Shown here: in pieces, positions 54,847-64,000 of the stretch
Layout of the letters: each line of letters opens with the position of its first letter
Position numbering within the stretch: the first letter of the stretch is position 1
Source of the DNA: Platanthera guangdongensis
Lineage: Eukaryota; Streptophyta; Magnoliopsida; Asparagales; Orchidaceae
DNA length: 64,000 nucleotides
Assembly: GCA_039583875.1 (NCBI GenBank)
Contig: CM077166.1
Location: 85,310,564-85,374,563 of the forward strand
Direction of reading: 5' to 3'
Notes under the pieces: model-generated
What the model saw: the letters and a program-made list of their open reading frames with translations, nothing else
Told to the model about the DNA's origin: nothing
The model's database searches: none
Program-made: the position numbers and the translations under genes

Positions 54847-57578
54847 TGTCACAACTCTCATTTTCTCCGCATTAAAGGATATATCAGAGTAAGGAGAAAA
54901 CACACGTCATGATACCACGTCGGTAGGGGATAACTGCAGATGTTCAGGCGAGACCACAACTAAACACCTTTTAAAAGATTTATTAGTTATTTAAGAAAAA
55001 TCCTGTTTTAAGTTAAGCAGTTATTTGTATCCCTCGGCTGAGTGGATAACCTAGTCCACGAGTAAAAATATAGTTATACGTTGTGGAAAATACTTTTATT
55101 AAGTTGATTTTAACATCCTACATGAGTATAAATGTCCCCGCCGGACAACTCATGCTATACAAGACTCTAGATTTATAATAAGTATTGGAAATTTCTTTGC
55201 GCTAACTAGAAAGTAGTGTTTTATTTTTAAAAGTGATGGAAAGTATGAAATACTAATAATAATGTTTTTATAAGTTAAAAAATCTAACATGCAACCTAGC
55301 ATAAAGCCTTCCCAGTTAGCAAGTATAAACAACCACAGAAAACATGCATACTTAGCAACTTAGCAAAGTAATTAGTCATTTGGAAAGAAAACCACTAGTG
55401 GGTGTCAACAACCTGACACGAACCAACTGGTGAGCATGTATGTCTGTACTAACAAGAGAATAACTGAAAACTACCTCACAATGGTGAGGAAGACCTATGC
55501 AACATAGCAGCACTATAAAGACCAACATAGCCGCTCAACCGGCTACTGCCGGCATTCAAAAGAAGAATACCTCAGCAAGAAAATACAAGTGGCAATGGAA
55601 AATAATAAGGTAATAAGTGCAATGTAAGAGATGGGTTTACCAAACCCAACTACAAAAATGTTGAAGACCACAACTGGTTAGCAAAATAAATCAAAGTACA
55701 CTAAAATCTGAAGTAAATGTGTCAATTGGATTATTGCACCAAGTGCAGAACAAAGCCACGCTTCGACAATATCTGCAAGGATTTGCATAAATGCATAGAC
55801 TGATCTAAGAAACAAACTGAGCATAAAACAGCTCGAATAAAACGTAAATCATTAACACTTGGTAAAAATAACTCGGCGGAGTCGGTGACCAATATTCCCA
55901 TACCAGGCTCCCAAGCCCAAATGTCTCAAAAAAAAGAAGGTCATGCGATGGTGACCAATTGTCCAAAACCAACCAACAATCCTAAAAAATTAGAGACCAA
56001 ACATCCACCAAGTGCAACGATCCATAAACTGACGTCCAGTTGTTGGTCCTTTATCCACTGTCAACCTTCATAGCCAAAGAAACATAAGATGCTACCCAAA
56101 TCCCAAGTCTAAACCCTAAGAAAACTTAAACCAATCCTAAAAACATCCTAAGGACCAAACCCGCTGAATTGGACAAAAACAGCGAATTATTTCTAAGTCC
56201 TAGCAAATTTGGCGAGTATACCCTACGAAACACCTGCATACTCGATGAATTCTAGTCGATACTAGGCGAATCTCTCCATACTCGGTGAGAATTCCTTGCG
56301 GCGTTCGGCGATACTCGACGATTTTCTTATCGATACTCGACGAATGGACACACGACGTTCGTCGAATTGCGTTAAGCTAACCTATGATTTTAGCCGAAAA
56401 TGTCTTAACTAATTCGGCGATACTCGCTGAATTCGCCTTGCGATATTCGACGAATCTTCCTTAAGCTAATATTTAGTTTTCGGTGACGACACATGATACA
56501 CGCCGAAAATGACTTAACTTAATTCGGCGATACTCATCGAATTTCTACCTGATACCCGCCGAAATCTACTTAGGCTACGGACCGTTACTCGACGAAAATA
56601 ACTTACCAAAACACGATGATACTCGACGAAATTCAACTTGATATACACAGGATTTTACTTGACTCAATTTCTTGGTTTCTATGGTTTGGCCAAAAATTAA
56701 TATCTAACCGAGAGGTTCTTCTATACTGATGCTATACTACTCCTAATCTCTAAGGGACGATGAAAAGAGGTAAATAAGGACCGAAATCAAAATAAGCAAG
56801 GGAAGAGATACAATTGCCTCGATACTCCGGAGAAACGTCGTCCGCTTGCGCCACTTCAAGTATTTCGCCATAAAATGCCCTAAGCAACATTTCCTGAAAA
56901 TTTTGGAGGAGAAAGGAGGTCAAAACCTCAAACCCTAACTCACAAAAATCGGGGAAACGGGAAGATCTTACACCGATCGCGAAGCCCTCGCAAAGAGCTT
57001 TCCAAATCTCGACTCAAACGTGAAAACCGACCACCCGAACACCCGATTTCACCGGTCGAAAGCTCCGTCCGTCCGCCGAAATCCTGGTTTCGCGAAATCT
57101 GTCGCCGTCGGGTTGGGAAGAAGGTGAATAGTAACACCAGTGTTTCGTTATTGCGCGTACATATATGTAAATAATATAATAATAATTAATCTATTTACAA
57201 TATAATATTAATAATTCCCAAAACAAGCCGTAATCCAAAATAACTCGAATTTCTACGAAATTTGCACCGTAGCTAAATACTGATGCTACGAATCCAACGA
57301 CAAAGTCAAAACTCAAATCTGACAAACCAAACTCGGGCAAAAACCTCCCGAACCCAAAACACAAGCATTCCCAAAAAGGCTCCCCCGAGTCACCAAAACA
57401 GACCCGGCTCGCAAGAGAATCTTGCTAATAGGCTAAACCCAACCACGCTGAAAAATCAATGAGAAAAACCACGCTCTAACCACGGCACAAGCCAAACATG
57501 CCTTAACGTAACGCCCTAACGTCAAGATTACTCCACTATAGGAATAAAAATAAATACGGAAAAATCAGAGGCGTTACA
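54847..57578 (-). repeat. Element M 5' LTR, 2.73 kb
   Basis: The minus strand starts TGTAACGCCTCTG (57578) and ends GTTGTGACA (54847). A TATA-like AT-rich stretch lies near 57170. Downstream in the sense direction are a GC-rich leader (57140-56880) and then an array of TACTCGACGAA / ATTCGGCGA motifs (56640-56220), placed after the promoter, unlike A. 54850-56200 holds no other recognised feature. Confidence 0.78.
56220..56660 (-). repeat. TACTCGACGAA-type motif array in M LTR
   Basis: About fifteen variants of GATACTCGACGAA(T) and TTCGGCGATACTCG with irregular spacers. The core TCGACGA is the same as in the Copia element E although the elements belong to different superfamilies. Confidence 0.75.
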
Positions 57579-57911
57579 ACAGATAGCGCATAGTGAATTC
57601 AATTTAAAGGTTATCCCAGTGTTTTCCTTTGATCAATTTCATCCTAAAGGTATGCCGGCGAAGGCTTCGGGAAAAATTTCCAAGAATACAGTAATGACCA
57701 CGTCATAACATCACGCTCACACAGCAAAATCGTCGACACTTCCCCATTTCAGAGATCCCACATAAAGGTGGCAACATGGAGACGCGGTCGTTGCCGCGTG
57801 TAAAATTTGAGCCGCCAAAATTGATTATTCCGAGTAGAAATGGAGCCCGCAACCCAAAGGATCTCACAGCATGGTGCTTAGCTTTAATAAAATGTGCCAG
57901 ACTATTCCATT

Positions 57912-58030
57912 GTGTGTGGCCATACCAGCACTAGGGCATCAGATCCCATCAGAACTCCACAATTAAGCGTACTTGGGGAGAGTAGTACTAGGATGGGTGA
58001 CCTCCTGGGAAGTCCTCGTGTTGCACCCAT
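57912..58030 (+). rRNA. 5S rRNA gene, decayed unit 1
   Basis: Matches plant 5S rRNA: CATACCAGCACTA, GATCCCATCAGAACTCC, then AATTAAGCGTAC (box A with two changes) and GGATGGGTGACCTCCTGGGA (box C intact), ending GTGTTGCACCC. One base is missing near TTGGGGAGAG. No clean T-run follows (ATTATTT). The box C match argues for recent ancestry from functional 5S, but the start is altered. Confidence 0.85.
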
Positions 58031-58692
58031 TATTTGCCGCTCGGCATCATAAATGCCCATTTTTACCTACGACAAACGCGCTCTGTATACGAATGCGGGC
58101 TCAAGGGTTCCGCCCACACAGTCTGGGTGGAATTTTCGAAATCAATAGTATGGGCACGCGGTCTTAACATCCTGCGCAGGAGATGAGCATAAAATCAAAA
58201 GAAAGGCACGTCTTAGTTTCCAAATGCAAGGCATTTCAAATAACCATAACTTTTCATCAGATTTTTTGATTTTCATGCACAATACCATTTCCGAATACTC
58301 TCAGAGTTTTTCATCCACTGGCACACCAGGTGAACCCATTCGAGCTCGTTTCGCAACCTCAGATCGTGCAAATTCAGCTTTGTTTATAGGTTATTCCAGT
58401 GGTTTCCTTTCGTCAATTTCATCCTAATGGATATGATGGCGAAGGCATTGGGAAATGCTGCCAAAAATACACTAATGTCTGTGACATAACTTCGCGCTCA
58501 CGCAACAAAATTGTCGTCACTTCCCCATTTTTGAGATCCCTCGTAGGGGCAGCGGCATGGAGACCAGGCAGTTGTCGTGTGTGAAAATTTGAGTTGCCAA
58601 AATTGCTTAATCCGAATGGAAACAGATCCCGCAAGACGAAAGATCGCGTGTTGGGGAGCTTGGCTTAAAAAAATGTGTCGGAGTATTCCAAC

Positions 58693-58811
58693 GTGTGCGA
58701 CCATACAAGCACTAGAGCTCCGGATCCCATCAGAACTCCGTAGTTAAACATGCTTGGGTGAGAGTAGTACTGGGATGGGTGACCTCCTGGGAAATCCTTG
58801 TGTTGCACCCA
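58693..58811 (+). rRNA. 5S rRNA gene, decayed unit 2
   Basis: Full-length 5S match: GATCCCATCAGAACTCCG, box A as AGTTAAACATGC (CG to CA change), box C GGATGGGTGACCTCCTGGGA intact, end GTGTTGCACCC followed by ATTTTT, a possible Pol III terminator. Changes are mainly C/T and G/A at former CG sites, as expected after methylation. Best preserved of the three. Confidence 0.87.
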
Positions 58812-59474
58812 TTTTTCGCCGCTCGGCTGCATGATCGCCCATTTTTACCTGCGACAAATGTGCTCTCTCTATGAATATGGGCTGGAGGGTACCGCCCACG
58901 CGGGCAGGGTAGAATTTTCGGAATCAACAGAATGGGAACACGGTCTTAACATCCTACACTGGCGATGAGCATGTAATCAAAAGAAATGCACGTCTTTGTT
59001 TCCAAATGCAAGGCACCTCAAATAGCCATAACTTTTGATCAGACCGTCCGATGTTCGCACATAATACCATTTCGGAATGATCTCGGAGTTTTCCATCCAC
59101 TGGCAAACTTGGTGAACCCATTTGAGCTCATTTCGCGACCTCAGATTATGCATATTAAACTCTATTTATAGGTTGTTCTAGTGGGTTCCTTTCGTCAATT
59201 TCGTCCTAATGGATATGACGGCGAAGGATTCAGGAAAGACCTCCAAGAACAAAGTAATGACCGTGACATAACTTCCCGCTTAAACAACAAAATCGCATCC
59301 ACTTCCCCATTTCAGAGATCCCTCATATGGACGGTGGCGTGGAGACCCGGCCGGTGCCATGCGTAAAAATTTAAGCAGCCAAAATTTCCTAATCCAATGG
59401 GAAACGGAGCCCGCAAACTGAAAGATCGCTTGTCGGGGAGCTTGGATTAAAAAAATATGTCGGACTATTCCAAC

Positions 59475-59592
59475 ATGTGCGACCATACCAGCACTAGAGC
59501 TCCAGATCCCATTAGAACCATGCAGTTAAGAGTGCTTGGGTGAGTGTAGTTCTGGGATGGGTGATATCCTTGGAAGCCCTGCTGTCACACTC
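59475..59592 (+). pseudogene. 5S rRNA gene, decayed unit 3
   Basis: Recognisable 5S (CATACCAGCACTAGAG, AGTTAAGAGTGCTTGGG) but box C reads GGATGGGTGATATCCTTGGA and the 3' end is altered (CTGTCACACTC), so it is unlikely to be transcribed by Pol III or to fold correctly. Confidence 0.83.
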
Positions 59593-59896
59593 ATTTTTTG
59601 CCGCTCGACTGCATGAACACCCATTTTTACCTGCGGCAAATGCGCTCTTTCTACGTTTGTGGGCTTGAGGGTACTGCCCATGCGGGTTGTGTGGAATTTT
59701 CGAAATCAACGGAATGGGAACACGGTATTAACATCATGTGCTGGCGATGAGCATGAAATCAAAAGAAAGATGCGTCTTAGTTTCCAAATTCAAGACATTT
59801 CAAATGTCCATAACTTTTGATCAGATAGTCTGATTTTCGCGCACAATACCATTTCAGAAAGTTCTCGGAGTTTTCCATCCACTGGTAAACCGGGTG

Positions 59897-60012
59897 ATCG
59901 TCCAATAACGAGGACCCACTACTTAATGCACATGCACACATGTTATAAGGAGATTCTAAGCCATCAGCTCACCAATCTAAGCCATCAATCCTATCAAACA
60001 CCAAGTCCATCG
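59897..60012. other. Unassigned sequence between 5S array and N
   Basis: 116 bp without recognisable features; CATCG at 60008-60012 would be the target duplication of N. Confidence 0.4.
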
Positions 60013-63000
60013 TGTAACATCACTAAGACTTATCGACCCCTAGGATGGCTTTGTCATGACTAGGTCATGACAAACCCCTAGGAGGCACTAAAGGGTCAAG
60101 TGACATCTAATATAACACCCCAAAGTACAGGCTAAGAGTGGAGCAGAGCTCGACCAAAATCATGGAGCAGAGCTCGATGGAAATCGTGGAGCAGAGCTCG
60201 AAGGAAATCATCGAGCAGAGCTCGACGGAAATCGTCGATTAGAGCTCGACAGAAATTGTAGAGGAGAGCTGAATGGAAATCATCGAGCAGAGCTCGATGG
60301 AAATTATCGTGCAGAGCTCGACGGAAATCTTCTTGCAAAGCTCGACAGAAATTGTCGAGCAAAGCTCGACGGAAAGCCTCGAGCAGAGCTCGATGGAAAG
60401 CCTCGAGCAGACCTCAATGGAAAGCCTCGAGTAGAGCTCGACAAAAAGCCTCAAGCAGAGCTCGACGAAAGCCACGAGCAAGCTGAGCGGAGTTCGATGA
60501 TTAAAGCAGGATAATCGTGCGGAGTTCGATAAATGAGATAAATTCGTCGGACAAAACTTCTCGAATTAGCATTTAGAGGAGAGATAAAAGCTCCTCTTGC
60601 CCCTTTATTGAGAAGAGAAATTGGGAGGAGAGCATTCACGACTTAGGGAGACCAAGGGCCCCTCTCTCCATTTCCAAAGCTTTGATCCTATTCCCCATTC
60701 AGTGTAGAGAAGGCCAGGGGTCATTTTTGTTGTTGTTCAATGGCCGGAACAGTGTAACCAACCATGGCGTAAACCTCTTCATTAGCCATTAATGGTGCCA
60801 TGAAGAAAGACCCCTCCCCTCCCCATTTTTACTCTTTATAGAGACTCCCCAGACCCAGAGGAGTCATTTACACTATTCCCTTGATGAAATTGAGTCCTTC
60901 CACAGTGTTGTTGCAGAAATCCAGCGAATCCTCCACCGCAAATGGTGACCCGGCAATCGACACGGCTGTGCTCCGCCCAGAAGGTCGATTTCTCCCCCTC
61001 TCCCTCTGTGCTAGGATAACAGATCAATTAGGAGAGACATCCGTATCAAACGAGCCAGATCAAGTGAGAAAGTTTCTGGATTTTTTGAGGTTTTTGCACC
61101 TCTCGGGTTAGCCAGAAAAGGCCTCTCCAGCGGCTGTGCCGCTGCTTGGTGATAGCCACCACCTCAATGGAGGTGGTGGTCGCGGTGGCCGCCCGGGGAG
61201 ATGGCCGGGTGGTCGACGACATCGTTAGGAAGTGGCTCCAGGAAGAATAAATCTGGGTCATTTGCACGGTGGAGAAGACAACCAGATGCCATCCTTTATC
61301 CGCCAAGATTCGTGCCGCATAGATTTAATCTTAGGATTAATTATTTCATTTCATTTGATTTTCTGTCACATAGTTTACAATTAATGTTTGTATTTTTTGG
61401 AAATACCTAGAGGCATCTCATGAAAAAGTGGTAAATATCAAAGTTGTAGCGCTTGAGCTCTACTTTAGTTTAAAATTTCTTTTAACTGATTTGGGTCAGT
61501 GGTCTGACCTCAGCACCCTAAATGGTGCAGTCTATACCTAGGGCTAGTCAAATATTAAAATGAGTTCCCCCACCTAACCACGTGTCCAAATGACCTAAAA
61601 TTTGGACAGGTGGTTATTCTTATCCATGTCTAGGACATATCCAAAAACGAGGAAAAACTTTTCTATAGTTTTGGTAAAAACTTTATAATCCTATTGTAGC
61701 ATAATTAAGGGGTCTAATTACCTCACCAAGCACCAAAACATTCGTGGATGGTCTTAGGGGTCATCAAGAGTCACTGGTTATAATCTCAACGCATTTGGAC
61801 ATATTTTGACTGGGTTTTGAAGTGACTAAAGTTTAGGCCCCAAAGGGTGAGTTTAGGGTTTAGGATTCTTGGGGCATGGAGGGGTAAATCCTCATCCAAA
61901 AGGGTTGGTGCCTTGGCCAAAGTCCCAAGGTTAGTATGGTTACCCTCTCTTGGAGTTTGGGGTGGGTTTGGGTTGTTTAGGTCTAGTACCCTGTATCAGG
62001 CCTTAGACTGAGCTTTTTAGGGTTTGTGAAGGACTTAGGTTGTTTAGTCCTTGTTTGGACTTGGCGTTTACCCCATTGGTTATAGGGTGGAGTAATGCCC
62101 TAGGGATGTTGAAGGTGGTAGTTGGACTCTTCCACCCCACTTAAAATAACTTTATGCTTAATTAGGCCCCAACACATTATGGAATAATTTAGGTGTCCTA
62201 TGACCTTTGATTTCCATGAGATGATGGTAGGAGTCGTTTTTATACTGATATTTAACCTCAGGAATATTTTACATGTTGTTGGGATGAGTTTACAAGTAGG
62301 TTTTTCGTAAAATGCACTAACATGAGTTTTCTTGAAGAATTTTTGTATATGACTTTCTAACATTGAAATTGCATGAGATTTAGTCAGTTATAATGTAAGA
62401 CTATAACAAATCTCTAGAAGTTTTAGTATGAATTTTTAGATCAATACTTACAGTACATCATTCACAACCCATCAAGTTGCTCTTTCTATTTAAAAATTTC
62501 TTATGAATTAACCTCTTTCTGGAAACTCATGAAATTTAGTCAGAGGACCTTTATCACATTATAAAGATTTGTAAATTTTTATGGAATTTTTGGAAGTCTA
62601 TTTACAGGGGTTTCTTCTCAAGATGCTTGTTTATAAGCAAAATTAATTGATTTTATTTTGGTGCCTAACAGCTTGGAAAATTATGATCTTTGGTCAGAGG
62701 ACCTTTATGGACACCCTTAAGATTCAATAATTTTTCCATAATTTTCTGAAGATGTATTTTAGTACTTCCTTCTTTACCCATAATTATCAGATCTATTGTG
62801 GATTAATTAATTAATGGTTAAAATATTTATGCAAAATTATGAAACTTAGTATTCTTTGATTTCTTGGCATCATATGGAGTTCATAATTTTTGGTTGATCA
62901 TAACTCCTGTAAATCTAGTACATGATGTTCAAAATCACCTATGGCCTTGATTTGGGAAAAATTAAAGGAATGCCAATTAAATTAGAAAAATTACAGTGTT

Positions 63001-64000
63001 TTGTACTTCGTCTAATCTTATCACTACAGATGCCCAGTAATTTTCTTTGCACATTCGAATGAGTAATTATGGGGGTCACCATTCCTGCATATCATTTAGC
63101 TCACTAGGTCGGCACATAGCAAAACAGCAATATCAGGGAATCTTGAGAACTTTGGATATGGGGTAAAGGGGTATGTGGTATACTTAACCCGTAGAGTATC
63201 ATTGAGTTCATCAACGTGGGTCAGGTTGTGAGAGTCCGGTGGGCTAGGTTAAGGTCGTACCTGGGAGCGACGAGTAGTCGTCTTTCCCTACTAAGAGAGT
63301 CCAACTACACTTAGGAATAGTTCAAGAGTCAAAGGCACTAGGGTTAGATTAAGTAAAATATAAGAGTAAAATTGATTATAAGGATAATTAGTCTTTACTG
63401 AAACTCCACTTACACTCACCTTTAGTTTCAGGGTTGATAATTTATCTTGGTCAATCAAGCGGTATGCTCGATTGTTTTAGATGTGGGAAGGTTAGCCCGG
63501 CGAGCCAATGGCTCGGTAGGTGGTTTGACGGATGGGTTAGTCCGAGGTGCCTATGGCTCAGAAGTTCAGGTTTGCATGTGCATAACTTAAGGTGGTTGGT
63601 CTGTGTACTTGACGGTCGTTCACGCCGATGTTGGTATGATGACTCGGCGAGTGTGGTTCACACATAGCCAAGGAAAGACTGGTGGATTTCCAAGCATGGT
63701 ACGCAGAGGCTCTGTGGTGTGTTCTTCACGTTGAGGCGTACAAGGGTCTAGGTTGGATGGCATGAATGTCGTCCTAGTAGTGGGGTGGCCTGACCCACTG
63801 CCTCTGTTTCCCACAACGTGAGGTACCTGAGAGTTTAGCTAACTCCAAAATGGGAGAACTAAAGGTCTGTGTGCATAGAGTCGTGTGCGTGAGTTACACT
63901 TGTGTGAACATAGCATTTCATTCCCATAACATTTCACTACACTCATATTTGCATAAAACCTGACACCCCATCGTATAACCTAGTATGAGATAGCTTATAC
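60013..64000 (+). repeat. Element N: F-family LTR, cut by window end
   Basis: It starts TGTAACATCACTAAG; the following GACCCCTAGGATGG, TCATGACTAGGTCATGACAAA, the GGAGGTGGTGG leader block (about 61160) and the 61500-63999 body parallel 14135-18565 of F segment by segment. A CTTTATAGA (60834-60842) is the likely TATA. The window ends inside the U5 stem-loop corresponding to F's 18527-18566. Whether a full element follows is unknown. Confidence 0.78.
60128..60500 (+). repeat. 24-bp tandem array in N
   Basis: About fifteen units of 24 bp with AGAGCTCGACGGAAAT then CGTCGAGC, strictly spaced (starts near 60147, 60171, 60195 and so on to 60459). Unlike the other arrays it is a true tandem repeat. 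It occupies the place of the GGTCAACC array of F. Confidence 0.88.

Larger units (their letters stand above)
53041..57578 (-). mobile_element. Element M: minus-strand chromovirus remnant (5' LTR, leader, gag)
   Basis: LTR 57578 to 54847, primer site, a leader with three stem-loops, and a gag pseudogene with zinc knuckles cut at 53041 by the inverted LTR of L. The LTR's 5' edge lies inside a 5S rDNA spacer, so M is inserted into the 5S array. Clade Tekay-like by LTR ends (TGTAAC, TGACA) and gag start M-A-P-K. Confidence 0.78.
57579..59896. repeat. Three-unit 5S rDNA array, 782-bp period
   Basis: 5S-like genes start at 57912, 58693 and 59475 (spacing 781 and 782), and the spacers match one another, for example TTATTCCAGTGGTTTCC-like blocks at about 57610, 58390 and 59170. 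The left edge is cut by the LTR of M at 57578; spacer homology ends at about 59896. All three genes carry substitutions, so this is an old, probably silent block. Confidence 0.88.

Noticed and set aside
57912..59592. Cassandra TRIM elements, whose LTRs carry 5S-like sequence
   Set aside because: Period is 782 bp with homologous spacers between all units, and I see no TG...CA ends, primer site or polypurine tract.
60132..60481. Minus-strand ORFs with an eight-residue Leu/Asp/Phe repeat
   Set aside because: The 24-bp DNA period is a multiple of three, so any frame gives a peptide repeat; no other sign of coding.

Overview
The window is transposon-dense intergenic DNA from a flowering plant nuclear genome. 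The evidence is Ty1/Copia (Sirevirus-type) and Ty3/Gypsy (Tekay-like chromovirus and Athila) elements with plant-type primer-binding sites, plus a decayed plant 5S rDNA array. I see no convincing single-copy host gene. The species cannot be told from the sequence.

Layout. 1-7410: element A, a minus-strand Tekay-like Gypsy element cut by the window start (integrase, RNase H, RT, protease, gag, 3.5-kb 5' LTR). 7411-9826: element B, a minus-strand Gypsy element whose gag is interrupted by A; its 1.1-kb LTR abuts element C. 9827-11471: element C, a minus-strand Athila-like gag/protease remnant. 11472-36496: element E, a plus-strand Copia element, split at 14134/32482 by F. 14135-32481: F, a giant (about 5.1 kb net) Tekay-like solo LTR with 5-bp target duplication GAGAA, itself split by G. 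18973-32208: G, a nearly intact 13.2-kb Sirevirus with duplication ATATG, paired LTRs about 1% different by hand count, gag, pol and a downstream envelope-position ORF. 36497-40575: H, a second decayed Copia pol, split by solo LTR J (38261-40263, duplication GTTAT). 41402-44546: K, an LTR-like unit with 1.1-kb inverted arms. About 44547-51347: L, an Athila-type element (ORF-1, 3' region, LTR); a second copy of its LTR lies head-to-head at 51359-53040. 53041-57578: M, a minus-strand chromovirus remnant (gag and 5' LTR) inserted in 57579-59896, three decayed 5S rDNA units with 782-bp period. 60013-64000: N, the start of another F-type LTR.

Three themes recur. First, most LTRs carry an array of a short, often palindromic motif (GTGTCGACAC in G, CTCGACGAAC in E, ACACGGGCGTGTC-like in A and K, GCACGGTCGTGC in L, GGTCAACC in F, a 24-bp unit in N); F and N share LTR body segments but carry different arrays. 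Second, expression architecture: A seems to encode the first gag exon inside its LTR and to carry a second short intron between gag and protease; G and L each have an LTR-like promoter (motif plus TATA box) just upstream of the extra ORF that follows pol. Third, RNA structure: A, F, N and M carry stem-loops with different paired stems but a shared GUAUGGGAY-like loop. All of this was read by eye; no search or alignment was run.
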